From assembly GCF_900100755.1 (NCBI RefSeq), contig NZ_FNCI01000013.1, positions 1-64,000 on the forward strand: 64,000 bases of DNA, in the 5' to 3' direction. A program made the position numbers and the translations under genes. Positions 34,186 to 42,793 of this stretch are shown piece by piece. The stretch comes from Onishia taeanensis. GTDB taxonomy: Bacteria; Pseudomonadota; Gammaproteobacteria; Pseudomonadales; Halomonadaceae. The notes beneath the pieces are model-generated. The model was not told the DNA's origin. It ran no database searches and worked only from the letters and a program-made list of their open reading frames with translations. The number at the start of each line of letters is the position of its first letter. The stretch's first letter is position 1.

Positions 34186-35048
34186 CAGTTGTCGCCCCCC
34201 TGGCCGCGCTCCTGCTGCATGACCAGCATGGGGTCGCCGGTATCCACGGCCTGGCTAAACGCCAGGTCGCGCTGCCCCGCCCCGGATTGGCAGGCCAGGA
34301 ACTCGGAGTGGTCGAGCCACTGCGGGTCCGGGTAGTAGGCGAACAGGTACTGGTTGTCCTCGAGGCTGTCGATCAGCGGCTTGGCCACCTCGCTGGGTAC
34401 CGCCGGGCAGCCCCAGCTGCGGCCCAATCGGCCATTGGCCGCGATGAAGTCCTCGCTGACGTAATCGGCACCGTGTATGACGATCGCCCGTTCAAAGGCC
34501 CGGTCGTTGATGCCGGGTTCCAGGCCTTCCAGACGCAGGGAATAGCCGTTGCGGCCGGTATAGCTCTGCTTGGTGCGAAAGAGCCCCAGGCTCGATTGAT
34601 GGCTGTCCGCCATGTTGGAGAAGTCACTGGCAAATTCCTGACCCGTTCCCTTGCCGTGGGATACCAGCTCCTTGAACAGCAGTCGTTGCTGCTGAAGATC
34701 GAAAACCCAGAGGCGCTTTTCGTTGGCCGAGCGCGAGAAGTCGATGACCGCCAATCGCTTGGCATCGGGGTCGGCGCAGTTGAGTGCCTGGGCCGCCAGT
34801 TTCAGTACCTGGGGCGAGGCTCCGGGCGCCAACTGCTCTAGGATCCGGGAAAGTGACTGCGGCGCTATCCGAGCGTACTGTTGAGAATGCTCTGGAGAGT
34901 GCTCTTGAGACTGCCCTTGAGAGAATGACTGGGCCTGAGCCGGCGCCGCCAGGCCCAGGGCGACAAGACTCAGCATGGCAAGGCTCAGCATTGTGGTGCC
35001 TAGCTTGGTCAGAAGCGGTTCTGGGCGCCAAGGCGGGGTCGTCGACAT
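34185..35048 (-). CDS. YkuD-like murein L,D-transpeptidase catalytic-domain protein
   Basis: About 287 residues with a signal peptide (LLTKLGTTMLSLAMLSLVALGLAAPAQA, to about residue 38). A repeat-like Ser/Glu/His/Gln linker (SQEH SPEH SQQY, 12-bp units in the DNA) follows. The catalytic domain has the L,D-transpeptidase-type signature IHGADYVSEDF...GRLGRSWGCPAVP with Cys214. Predicted to act on the periplasmic peptidoglycan. The ATG at 35048 has a GAAGGAG site; the longer frame to 35174 is rejected. Confidence 0.82.
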   Translation of the reverse strand: MSTTPPWRPEPLLTKLGTTMLSLAMLSLVALGLAAPAQAQSFSQGQSQEHSPEHSQQYARIAPQSLSRILEQLAPGASPQVLKLAAQALNCADPDAKRLAVIDFSRSANEKRLWVFDLQQQRLLFKELVSHGKGTGQEFASDFSNMADSHQSSLGLFRTKQSYTGRNGYSLRLEGLEPGINDRAFERAIVIHGADYVSEDFIAANGRLGRSWGCPAVPSEVAKPLIDSLEDNQYLFAYYPDPQWLDHSEFLACQSGAGQRDLAFSQAVDTGDPMLVMQQERGQGGDN

Positions 35049-35238
35049 GGCAAAAAGCTCCTTCCACGGCGGCATAGCCGGTGGGTGATAAATCCTTAGA
35101 ATAGGAAAAAGGCCATGTGACGGGGCCTCGACGTAGATGTCGGCCATTATGACAACGCGAAGGGGCCTCGCCAAACGAACGATGGCTCGCAGATATCGAG
35201 TGCGAACATGCTGCTCTGGGAACCTCGTCGTTGAGGCG

Positions 35239-35733
35239 CTATTGAGCGTTCAGTGTGCCCTGCCAGTAGCCCACGTCCAGCCAGCGGCCAAACTTGAAGC
35301 CGACTTCGCCTAGGTGGGCGACTTTTTCCATGCCCATCTTTTCATGCAGGGCAACGCTGGCGTCGTTGGGCAGTGCGATCAGGCCAATGGCGGTGTGGAT
35401 GCCCCGCCCGCGCAGCTCGGCAAACAGGGCCTCGTAGAGCCGCGACCCCTGACCCCGGCGGACCCGCTCGTGTTCCAGGTACACGGTCACTTCCACGCTG
35501 TAGCGATATGCCGGCCGCGTGATCCATTGACCGGCGTAGGCAAACCCGATGACCTGCTCCGATGCTTCCAGAACCAGCCAGGGCAGGCCGTGATCCTGGC
35601 AGGCCTGGATACGAGTGGCCATGATCTCAGCGGTGACCGGCTCTTCCTCGAAGGTGATGACCGTTTGCTCGATGTAATGGTTGTAGATGTCGGCGATGCG
35701 CCCTGCATCTTCAAGCGTGGCGTTCCTGATCAT
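35239..35733 (-). CDS. arsN1: GNAT N-acetyltransferase, ArsN1-like (phosphinothricin acetyltransferase family)
   Basis: 164 residues of the Pat/Bar GNAT family: MIRNATLEDAGRIADIYNHYIEQTVITFEEEPVTAEIMATRI, the acetyl-CoA loop VRRGQGSRLYEALF, and GLIALPNDASVALHEKMGMEKVAHLGEVGFKFGRWLDVGYWQ. Proteins of this family N-acetylate phosphinothricin, or, in the ArsN1 subgroup, the arsenic antibiotic arsinothricin. Being divergent from and immediately next to arsRCHB supports ArsN1; sequence alone cannot separate it from a Pat or methionine sulfoximine acetyltransferase. It shares the intergenic operators with arsR. Confidence 0.7.
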   Translation of the reverse strand: MIRNATLEDAGRIADIYNHYIEQTVITFEEEPVTAEIMATRIQACQDHGLPWLVLEASEQVIGFAYAGQWITRPAYRYSVEVTVYLEHERVRRGQGSRLYEALFAELRGRGIHTAIGLIALPNDASVALHEKMGMEKVAHLGEVGFKFGRWLDVGYWQGTLNAQ

Positions 35734-35824
35734 GGATCTCTCCTGTCCTTGGCTGGTCTCGCATCGGGCTGTTGCATCAAACGATCAATTTATCAGCACC
35801 TCACGCGCAAATCATCGGTGTGGA

Positions 35825-35862
35825 TTGTGCGCACAACAATATGTCGATAAACTCCGACATAT
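35825..35862. promoter_or_regulatory. ars operator region with two dyads
   Basis: A perfect 12-bp palindrome TTGTGCGCACAA (35825-35836) is followed by an inverted repeat ATATGTCG (35839-35846) / CGACATAT (35855-35862) with an 8-nt centre. The second dyad runs into the arsR ATG (35861). Both lie in the 127-bp region between the divergent arsN1-like and arsR genes. Confidence 0.7.
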
Positions 35863-36220
35863 GGACACGAACAATGCTATCGACATCTTCGCCGCCCTGG
35901 CCCAGGCCACTCGGCAGGAGGCCTTTCGCCTGCTGGTTGCCAATGAACCGGAAGGCTTGCCGGCCGGCGAAGTCGCCCGGCTGCTGGCGGTGCCTCACAA
36001 CACCATGTCATCGCACTTGGCCGTACTGGCACGGGCGGGGCTGGTGCGCTCGCAACGCCAGAGCCGGTCGGTCATCTATCGGGCCAACCTGGACGCCATT
36101 CGCGACACGGTGCAGTTCCTGGTGCAGGACTGCTGCGGCGGGCGCCCCGACGTCTGCCAGCCGCTGCTCGATAGCCTGCAGCCATGCTGCCCACCGCCTG
36201 CCAACGGAGCATCTTCATGA
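35861..36220 (+). CDS. arsR: ArsR-family arsenic-responsive repressor
   Basis: 119 residues (MDTNNAIDIFAALAQATRQEAFRLL...). The winged helix contains LPAGEVARLLAVPHNTMSSHLAVLARAGLVRSQRQSRSVIYR. The classical ELCVCDL metal motif is absent from the recognition-helix region; instead a C-terminal cluster has Cys91-Cys92, Cys99, Cys109-Cys110, resembling the C-terminal As(III) site described for the Acidithiobacillus ferrooxidans ArsR. The ATG at 35861 is chosen because residues before it are not ArsR-like. Overlaps arsC by 4 nt. Represses its own operon through the dyads at 35825-35862. Confidence 0.93.
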   Translation: MDTNNAIDIFAALAQATRQEAFRLLVANEPEGLPAGEVARLLAVPHNTMSSHLAVLARAGLVRSQRQSRSVIYRANLDAIRDTVQFLVQDCCGGRPDVCQPLLDSLQPCCPPPANGASS

Positions 36221-36630
36221 CTGTCACGATCTACCACAACCCGGACTGCGGCACCTCTCGCAATACCCTCGCCATGATCCGTGCATCCGGCGAGGAACCG
36301 CAGGTGATCGAGTACCTGAAAACTCCACCAACCCGGGAAACGCTGCTTGAGCTGCTGCTGGCAATGGCGATACCGCCCCGGGAACTGCTGCGCCGCAAGG
36401 GAACGCCTTACGACGAGCTGGGGCTTGACGACCCTGCGCTGAGCGACGAGCAGTTGATCGACGCCATGATGGCTCATCCCATCCTGATCAATCGCCCGAT
36501 TGTCGTCTCCGAAAAGGGCACGAAGCTGTGCCGTCCCTCCGAAGCGGTGCTCCCCCTGCTCGACAACCCGGTGTCGACGTTCACCAAGGAAGACGGCGAC
36601 GTGATTCACTTTGACGGGAGCGCGTCATGA
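36217..36630 (+). CDS. arsC: arsenate reductase, glutaredoxin-dependent
   Basis: About 137 residues: [43 protein letters not shown] with catalytic Cys11 in [10 protein letters not shown], followed by [12 protein letters not shown] and [12 protein letters not shown] containing the conserved Arg residues. Reduces As(V) to As(III) with glutathione/glutaredoxin for export by ArsB. The ATG at 36217 overlaps the arsR stop (ATGA); it also overlaps arsH by 4 nt. Confidence 0.95.
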   Translation: MTVTIYHNPDCGTSRNTLAMIRASGEEPQVIEYLKTPPTRETLLELLLAMAIPPRELLRRKGTPYDELGLDDPALSDEQLIDAMMAHPILINRPIVVSEKGTKLCRPSEAVLPLLDNPVSTFTKEDGDVIHFDGSAS

Positions 36631-37343
36631 GTCTGGCGGACCTGCCCAATATCGATCCTGAGCAGTTGCACCCCATCGACCATGCCTGCCTTGCCGGCCC
36701 GGACGCGCCACGCCATGCACCGCGCATCCTGGTCCTGTATGGCTCCCTGCGGGAACGGTCCTACTCGCGCCTGCTGGCGGAGGAAGCCGCGCGCCTGCTG
36801 CGCTGGTTCGGCTGCGAGGTGCGCACCTTCGACCCGCAGGACCTGCCGCTGCCGGATGGCGCCGATACCGACCACCCCAAAGTCGCTGAACTGCGGGAAC
36901 TGGCCAGCTGGTCGGAAGGCATGGTCTGGGTCAGCCCGGAACGTCATGGCGCCATGACGGCGGTGATGAAAGCTCAGATCGACTGGATTCCGCTGGCCCT
37001 CGGCGGTGTCCGCCCGACCCAAGGCAAAACCCTCGCCGTGATGCAGGTCTGTGGCGGCAGCCAGAGTTTCAACGCCGTTAACCAGTTGCGGGTGCTGGGT
37101 CGATGGATGCGGATGTTGACCATTCCCAACCAGTCCTCGGTGCCGAAAGCCTTTACCGAGTTCGACGATGCCGGGCGCATGGCATCGTCCCCTTACTACC
37201 GGCGGGTGGTCGACGTGTGTGAGGAACTGGTGAAGTTCACCTGGCTGACCCGCGGTCACGGCGCCTACCTGACCGACCGCTATTCGGAGCGGGTGGAAAG
37301 CGCCGAACAAGTGTCCCAACGCGTTAATCAAGGTTCGCTCTAG
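36627..37343 (+). CDS. arsH: arsenical resistance flavoprotein ArsH
   Basis: 238 residues, a flavodoxin-like NADPH:FMN oxidoreductase. [25 protein letters not shown] (FMN phosphate loop), [24 protein letters not shown] and [35 protein letters not shown] are ArsH hallmarks. By family, ArsH oxidises trivalent organoarsenicals to less toxic pentavalent forms. That suits a cluster that may face arsenic antibiotics. ATGA overlap with arsC. Confidence 0.95.
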   Translation: MSLADLPNIDPEQLHPIDHACLAGPDAPRHAPRILVLYGSLRERSYSRLLAEEAARLLRWFGCEVRTFDPQDLPLPDGADTDHPKVAELRELASWSEGMVWVSPERHGAMTAVMKAQIDWIPLALGGVRPTQGKTLAVMQVCGGSQSFNAVNQLRVLGRWMRMLTIPNQSSVPKAFTEFDDAGRMASSPYYRRVVDVCEELVKFTWLTRGHGAYLTDRYSERVESAEQVSQRVNQGSL

Positions 37344-37354
37344 GGGTTAATACG

Positions 37355-38665
37355 ATGCTTGCTTTGCTGATTTTTATCGCGACCTTGGTGCTCGTGATCT
37401 GGCAACCCCGCGGCCTGGGGATCGGCTGGAGCGCCCTGGGCGGTGCGGCCCTGGCCCTGGCGACCGGCGTGGTCCACTGGCCCGATGTCGCCCTGGTCTG
37501 GGACATCGTTTGGGATGCCACCTTCACCTTTGTGGCGCTGATCATCATCTCGCTGATCCTCGATGAGGCCGGCTTTTTCTCCTGGGCCGCGCTGCATGTG
37601 GCCCGCTGGGGCGGGGGGCGAGGGCATGTGCTCTTCCCACTGATCATCCTGCTGGGGGCCTTCATCGCCGCCTTCTTTGCCAACGACGGCGCGGCCCTGC
37701 TGCTAACGCCGATCGTGGTGGGCATTTTGATGCGGCTGGAATTCAGCGCAACGGCAGCCCTGGCCTTCATCATCGCCACCGGCTTCGTCGCCGATTCCAC
37801 CAGCCTGCCGCTGATCATTTCCAACCTGGTCAATATCGTCACCGCCAACTACTTCGATGTGTCCTTCGTGCGCTATGCGCAGGTGATGGTGCCGGTGAAC
37901 CTGGCGTCGCTGGTGGCCACGCTGGCGGTGCTCTGGCTTTATTTTGGCCGTCGAATCCCTTCACACTACGACACTTCGACCCTGGCCGAGCCGTCTTCGG
38001 CCATCCGCGACCGGCAGGTATTTCACGCCGCATTCCCGATGCTGGTCCTATTGATGCTGGCCTATTTCGTGACCGCGCCGCTGGATATTCCCATTGCCCT
38101 GGTGACGGGCGTGGCGGCCCTGGCCCTGATGGCCATTGCCGGGCGCTGGTATGTGGCCAAGCGGGGGCGGGTCATCTCCCTTAAGCGGGTCTTGCAACAG
38201 GCGCCCTGGCAGATCGTGCTGTTCTCGGTGGGGATGTATCTGGTGGTTTACGGCCTCGGCAATGCCGGCCTGACCCATAGGGCGGCACAGGCCATCACCT
38301 GGCTGGGGGAACAGGGGCCCGTTATCGCCACCGTGGGCACCGGCTTCTTGACGGCGGTGTTGGCCTCGATCATGAACAACATGCCATCGACGCTGGTAGG
38401 CGCCCTGGCCATCGAGCAGGCCCAGGTGACGCCGCTGGTCCGAGAGTTGATGGTCTACGCCAACGTGATCGGCAATGACCTGGGCCCAAAGTTCACGCCG
38501 ATCGGCAGTCTCGCCACCCTGCTGTGGCTGCACGTCCTGGCGCGCACCGGCCATCGCATCAGTTGGGGGCAATACATGAAGGTGGGGCTGATCATCACTC
38601 CACCCGTGTTGCTGGCGACCCTGCTGGCCCTCGCGTTCTGGCTGCCGGTGGTCAGCAGCCACTGA
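37355..38665 (+). CDS. arsB: arsenite efflux permease ArsB
   Basis: 436 residues, about 11-12 membrane helices, arsenite/antimonite exporter of the ion-transporter superfamily. Family stretches include DEAGFFSWAALHVARWGGGRGHVLFPLIILLGAFIAAFFANDGAALLLTPIV, DSTSLPLIISNLVNIVTANYF and NNMPSTLVGALAIEQA...GNDLGPKFTPIGSLATLLWLHVL. Last gene of the ars operon, 12 bp after arsH. No ArsA ATPase follows, so it acts as a secondary pump. Confidence 0.95.
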   Translation: MLALLIFIATLVLVIWQPRGLGIGWSALGGAALALATGVVHWPDVALVWDIVWDATFTFVALIIISLILDEAGFFSWAALHVARWGGGRGHVLFPLIILLGAFIAAFFANDGAALLLTPIVVGILMRLEFSATAALAFIIATGFVADSTSLPLIISNLVNIVTANYFDVSFVRYAQVMVPVNLASLVATLAVLWLYFGRRIPSHYDTSTLAEPSSAIRDRQVFHAAFPMLVLLMLAYFVTAPLDIPIALVTGVAALALMAIAGRWYVAKRGRVISLKRVLQQAPWQIVLFSVGMYLVVYGLGNAGLTHRAAQAITWLGEQGPVIATVGTGFLTAVLASIMNNMPSTLVGALAIEQAQVTPLVRELMVYANVIGNDLGPKFTPIGSLATLLWLHVLARTGHRISWGQYMKVGLIITPPVLLATLLALAFWLPVVSSH

Positions 38666-38788
38666 GCGACAGTCGATAATCGAGGGCTAGCGTCGTTTGT
38701 GGTGGGCGTACGAGCACCCGCCCAGATGCCCATGAACGGGGCGTTACAGAGCGCGCTGCGCGGGGCAAAAAAGGGCGTAAAAATTTGT

Positions 38789-38817
38789 TTGACGGGCCCT
38801 GAGCGCGCATGCATAGT
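38789..38817 (+). promoter_or_regulatory. candidate sigma70 promoter of the second cold-shock gene
   Basis: -35 TTGACG (38789-38794), 17-bp spacer, -10 CATAGT (38812-38817). It predicts a 5' leader of about 140 nt, the length usual for cold-shock mRNAs. Confidence 0.55.
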
Positions 38818-38834
38818 TCGATGAGTTGGTCGGC

Positions 38835-38964
38835 AAGATGCATTTCGTCAGTAGTACTCGAACTCGCTGTAATTGCTTCGGTAGTCTGGTGAATATCGTA
38901 CTTGTTTTGCCCACTCACTTCGGGTAATTCCCGGTTCATCATCAGCTATTCGAGGATTTCGACA
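38835..38964 (+). promoter_or_regulatory. conserved cold-shock 5' leader RNA (copy 2)
   Basis: Shares ordered blocks with the leader at 25054-25169: AAGATGCAT (38835-38843), TGTAATTG (38868-38875), CTTCGGTAG, CTGGTGAATATC, TTGTTTT, CCCACT and CGGGTAATTCCCGG (to about 38934). Distances between blocks are nearly the same in the two copies. Confidence 0.7.
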
Positions 38965-39171
38965 ATGGCAACTGGCACAGTTAAGTGGTTCAACGACACC
39001 AAGGGCTACGGCTTCATTTCTCCGGAAGATAACGGCGACGACCTGTTCGCGCACTTCTCCGAGATTCAGGCTGACGGCTTCAAGACCCTGCAGGACGGCC
39101 AGAAGGTTTCCTTCGACGTCACCCAGGGCAAGAAAGGCCTGCAGGCTTCCAACATCAAGGTCATCGACTGA
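38965..39171 (+). CDS. cold-shock protein, CspA family (second copy)
   Basis: 68 residues, a single cold-shock domain ([19 protein letters not shown]...[19 protein letters not shown]), with RNP1 KGYGFI and RNP2 DLFAHF. Nearly identical to the protein at 24813, differing at about ten positions. Preceded by a long leader with a plausible promoter and followed by a terminator like that of the first copy. RNA chaperone; probably a paralogous pair from within this genome. Confidence 0.96.
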   Translation: MATGTVKWFNDTKGYGFISPEDNGDDLFAHFSEIQADGFKTLQDGQKVSFDVTQGKKGLQASNIKVID

Positions 39172-39218
39172 ACCGCGACCTTGATGCATTGCGGCTGGCT
39201 CGCTAGCCAGTCGCTTGG

Positions 39219-39243
39219 CAAGGCCCGCTTCCGGCGGGCCTTG
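39219..39243 (+). terminator. terminator hairpin after the second cold-shock gene
   Basis: CAAGGCCCGC / GCGGGCCTTG with a 5-nt loop, followed by TGCGTTTT. Same stem as the terminator at 24735-24760. Confidence 0.82.
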
Positions 39244-39454
39244 TGCGTTTTACCGCCCGACAACGCCGCGCGGGTTTCTCTTGCCTGCGGTCCTGCCTGC
39301 TTTTCTTCTCGCTTGCCTCAAGGGTTCGTTATCGCGCCCCGCGCTTGAGTGTGCGATCGCGCTATTGGGAATAACGAAATTTCTACAAATAACTTTTCGC
39401 TATATTCGCAAGGCGTCACAATAGGCTACTTTCGATTTTTCTGGTGGGTGGTCG

Positions 39455-41224
39455 ATGTCTTTGGATGCCTGGCTTGCCGTTGCCGTGGTGGTTGCCGTCT
39501 TCCCGATGATGGCGCTGACCCGGATCGGTACCGACATGATTCTTCTGGGTGCGGTCGTGGTGCTGATGACCTTCGGTGTGATTGGCCCGGATCAGGCGCT
39601 GGCGGGGTTCTCGAGCAGTGGCCTGTTCACGGTGGCCTTCATGTACGTGCTGGTGGCCAGCATCCGCGAGACCGGTGGCATCGATCTGATCATCCGCCAT
39701 GGCCTGGGCCGGCCCGGCAGTGAAGCGGCTGCCCAGTGGCGGTTGCTGGTGCCGGTAGCCACCATGAGCGGCTTTCTCAATAATACGCCGGTGGTCGCGA
39801 CCTATATTCCGGCGGTACTGGGCTGGAGCCGACGCATCCGTCAGCCGGCCTCGCGCTTTCTGATGCCGCTGAGCTTTGCCTCCATTCTTGGCGGTACGGT
39901 ATCGCTGCTCGGCACCAGCACTAACCTGGTGGTCAATGGCCTGCTCGGCGAGCGCTATCCTGAGCTGAGCCTGGGGCTCTTCGACATCGCCTGGGTGGGG
40001 GTGCCGATGGCAGTGGTCGGTGTGATCTACCTGGCACTGGTGGGGCGACACTTGTTGCCCCGCGGCGGTGGTACCGCTCAGGCCTTCGAGAACCCGCGAG
40101 AGTTCACCATCGAGATGGAGGTCGATCCCGAAGGGCCGCTGGTCGACAAGAGCGTCGAGCAGGCGGGACTTCGTCACCTGGAAGACCTGTTTCTGGTCGA
40201 GATCGAGCGCGGCGGTAACGTGGTTAGCGTGGTGGGCCCGGGGGAGATGCTCAAGGGCAACGACCGGCTGGTGTTTGCCGGCACCTCGGCAGGCGCGGTG
40301 GAGCTGCAGCAGATCCGTGGGCTGATGCCTTCGCGGCAGGGCGAGCTGAGCCTCGAGAAAGACTACAAGGAGCGCCGGCTGGTCGAGGTGGTGGTCTCCG
40401 ATCAGTGCCAGTTCGTTGGTCAGCGCATCCGCGAGGGGCATTTTCGCACCCTCTATGGCGCGGCCGTGCTGGCGGTGTGCCGTGGTGGCGAACGAGTCGC
40501 CGGCAACCTGGGCCAGATACGCCTGCAACCCGCTGACGTGCTGCTGCTCGAGGCCCGCCCGCCGTTCATCGAGCGTCACCGACAGTCTCGCGACTTCCTG
40601 CTGATCAGCCAGGTCAACGGCCAGGCGCGGCCGGTGCACGAGAAGGCCTGGCTCGCCTGGAGCATCCTCGGTGGCGTGGTGGTGCTGGCGACCTTCGGCG
40701 TGATGAGCATGCTCAACGCCGCGATGCTGGGTGCAGCCCTGGCCGTGATCACCGGCTGTTGCTCGGTGGGGGCCGCCAAGCGCGGCATGGACACCCAGGT
40801 GCTGCTGACCATCGCGGCCTCCTTCGGGCTCGGCGCGGCCCTTGAGAGCTCCGGCGCGGCGGCGGCGATGGCCAGTTCCGCCCTGGGGTTGGTAGATGCC
40901 AGTCCCTGGCTGCTGTTGGTGGGCGTCTATGTGCTGGTGGCCTTGCTTACCGCGCTGGTGACCAACAATGCGGCGGCGGTGATTACCTTCCCCATCGTGA
41001 CGGCGGCCGCCGAAAACCTCGGCGTGAGCCCGATGCCCTATGTGATTGCGGTGATGTTTGCCGCCTCGGCGAGCTTCATCACCCCGATCGGTTATCAGAC
41101 CAACCTGATGGTCTACGGGCCCGGCGGTTATCGCTTCCGCGATTATCTGCGGGTCGGCGGGCCGCTGAACCTGATCACCGCGGCGGTGGCGCTGGGGCTG
41201 ATTCCGCAGATCTGGTCCTTTTAG
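39455..41224 (+). CDS. SLC13-family permease with central TrkA-C domains
   Basis: 589 residues. Two membrane halves (TM segments at about 1-205 and 395-589) flank a cytoplasmic insert (about 210-380) with two TrkA-C-like domains (for example EQAGLRHLEDLFLVEIERGGNVVSVVGPGEMLKGNDRLVFAG). The SLC13/CitT signatures are NNTPVVATYIPAVLGW...LLGTSTNLVVNGL and TNNAAAVITFPIVTAAAE...TPIGYQTNLMVYGPGGYRF. Probably a Na+-coupled anion (dicarboxylate or sulfate) transporter; the substrate is open. Single-gene unit. Confidence 0.9.
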   Translation: MSLDAWLAVAVVVAVFPMMALTRIGTDMILLGAVVVLMTFGVIGPDQALAGFSSSGLFTVAFMYVLVASIRETGGIDLIIRHGLGRPGSEAAAQWRLLVPVATMSGFLNNTPVVATYIPAVLGWSRRIRQPASRFLMPLSFASILGGTVSLLGTSTNLVVNGLLGERYPELSLGLFDIAWVGVPMAVVGVIYLALVGRHLLPRGGGTAQAFENPREFTIEMEVDPEGPLVDKSVEQAGLRHLEDLFLVEIERGGNVVSVVGPGEMLKGNDRLVFAGTSAGAVELQQIRGLMPSRQGELSLEKDYKERRLVEVVVSDQCQFVGQRIREGHFRTLYGAAVLAVCRGGERVAGNLGQIRLQPADVLLLEARPPFIERHRQSRDFLLISQVNGQARPVHEKAWLAWSILGGVVVLATFGVMSMLNAAMLGAALAVITGCCSVGAAKRGMDTQVLLTIAASFGLGAALESSGAAAAMASSALGLVDASPWLLLVGVYVLVALLTALVTNNAAAVITFPIVTAAAENLGVSPMPYVIAVMFAASASFITPIGYQTNLMVYGPGGYRFRDYLRVGGPLNLITAAVALGLIPQIWSF

Positions 41225-41311
41225 GCCCTATCCGGCCACGGTCGGCGCTCGCCGCGGCGGGGGCGGCTGGGGTAGGGTAACGGCAACGTTTTTCCTGCTA
41301 GGAGCCCTCTG

Positions 41312-42004
41312 ATGAGCACTTCCAACGAGCGCGTGATAGAGCCTGCCGGCGGCCGACCGGCCAATGCCAGCCTCATCCTTCTGCATGGCCTGGGCGCCGA
41401 CGGCAATGATCTGGCGCCGATCGTGCCGGCGTTCACGCTGCCCGATAGCGTATCGCTGCGCACGGTGCTGCCCCATGCGCCCCGTCTGCCCGTCACCGTG
41501 AACGGCGGCATGCAGATGCCCGCCTGGTACGACATCCTCGAGATGAATCTCGGGCGCCGGGTCGACGAGACCCAGTTGCGGGCCTCCGCCAAGCGCGTGC
41601 ATGAGATGATCGATGCGGAGATCGCGCGTGGCATCGACAGCCGCCGTATTATTCTGGCCGGTTTCTCTCAGGGCGGCGCCGTGGCCTATGAGGCGGCGTT
41701 GACCTATCCCGAGCCCCTCGGTGGCCTGCTGGCGCTGTCGACTTACTTCGCGACCGCGGACTCCATCGTGCCCAGTGACGCCAACCGTGACCTGCCCATC
41801 GAGGTGCATCACGGCACCTTCGACCCGGTGGTGCCGGAGTCGCTGGGGCGCGAAGGTGCCAAGCGCGCCGAGGCCATGGGGCACCCGCTGACCTATCGCA
41901 GTTACCCCATGCAGCATGCGATCTGTCCGCAGCAGATCACCGACATCAGTACCTGGCTGGGCGAGCGCCTGGGCGAGGGCGTCGATGCGTCGGCCAACAG
42001 TTAA
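41312..42004 (+). CDS. alpha/beta-hydrolase, phospholipase/carboxylesterase family
   Basis: 230 residues. The N-terminal SLILLHGLGADGNDLAPIVPAF supplies the oxyanion hole, and the nucleophile is Ser119 in LAGFSQGGAVAYEAAL. Asp171 (GTFDPVVP) and His202 (PMQHAI) complete the triad. Similar to Pseudomonas carboxylesterase II (EstB). Cytoplasmic, broad short-chain ester specificity by family. Followed 10 bp later by the DUF938 methyltransferase gene, so they probably form an operon. Confidence 0.92.
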   Translation: MSTSNERVIEPAGGRPANASLILLHGLGADGNDLAPIVPAFTLPDSVSLRTVLPHAPRLPVTVNGGMQMPAWYDILEMNLGRRVDETQLRASAKRVHEMIDAEIARGIDSRRIILAGFSQGGAVAYEAALTYPEPLGGLLALSTYFATADSIVPSDANRDLPIEVHHGTFDPVVPESLGREGAKRAEAMGHPLTYRSYPMQHAICPQQITDISTWLGERLGEGVDASANS

Positions 42005-42014
42005 AGGAACCGCG

Positions 42015-42647
42015 ATGTACTCTGATTCCCGTCTATCGAGCCCGGCAGTGGCGCGCAATCGCGCCCCGATTCTTGAGGTGCTCGAGCCTGCGCTGCAAGA
42101 GGTGCTGAGCGCGTGCGGTGCCGACCGCCTGCGAGTGCTGGAACTGGCCAGCGGTAGCGGTGAGCATGCGCTGTATTTCTCCCAGGCATTGCCCTGGGTC
42201 GACTGGCAGCCCAGCGACCCGAGCGCCGAGGCGGTCGCCTCGATTCGCGCCTGGCGGACGGAGCAGGGCACGGCCAATCTGGCCGAGCCGCTGACCCTGG
42301 ATGTCACCCGCCGGCCCTGGCCGCTGGAGAGCATCGATGCACTGGTGGCCATTAACCTCGTTCACATCTCGCCCTGGGAGGTGACCGAAGCGTTGATGGC
42401 CGAGGCCGGCGAGCGTCTGCCGCCGGGTGGTCTGCTTTTCCTCTATGGCCCTTATCGCCGCGACGGCCAGCACACGGCCCCCAGCAACGAGGCCTTCGAT
42501 GCCTCGCTGCGCACACGGGATTCGCGCTGGGGCATTCGCGATCTGGAAGCGGTGCTGGCCTGCGCACAGGCCGAAGGCCTGACGCTAGACAAGGTCGTCG
42601 AGATGCCGGCGAATAACCTGAGCGTGGTCCTGCGCAAACAAAAGTAA
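42015..42647 (+). CDS. DUF938 family SAM-dependent methyltransferase-like protein
   Basis: About 210 residues. N-terminal SSPAVARNRAPILEVLEPAL, the SAM-binding motif RVLELASGSGEHALYFSQALPWVDWQPSDP and INLVHISPWEVTEALMAEAGERLPPGGLLFLYGPYRRDGQHTAPSNEAFDASLRTRD identify DUF938. The methyl acceptor is unknown. The ATG at 42015 has an AAAGGAA site. Confidence 0.9.
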   Translation: MYSDSRLSSPAVARNRAPILEVLEPALQEVLSACGADRLRVLELASGSGEHALYFSQALPWVDWQPSDPSAEAVASIRAWRTEQGTANLAEPLTLDVTRRPWPLESIDALVAINLVHISPWEVTEALMAEAGERLPPGGLLFLYGPYRRDGQHTAPSNEAFDASLRTRDSRWGIRDLEAVLACAQAEGLTLDKVVEMPANNLSVVLRKQK

Positions 42648-42793
42648 AGCCAAGGGGAATGCCAAGAGGAATGCCCGGTACCGGGAACCTCTCAGCGGTG
42701 TCAGTGTTTTATAAGGTAGCGCCGGCTTGAAGTCTTGGCTGATTGCCCAGATCATTCATTGACGACACCACCAGACCTTCCCAGGAGACATGC

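Noticed and set aside
39416-40639. 407-codon minus-strand frame opposite the SLC13 permease
   Set aside because: Antisense shadow of a real membrane protein, with no recognisable domain.
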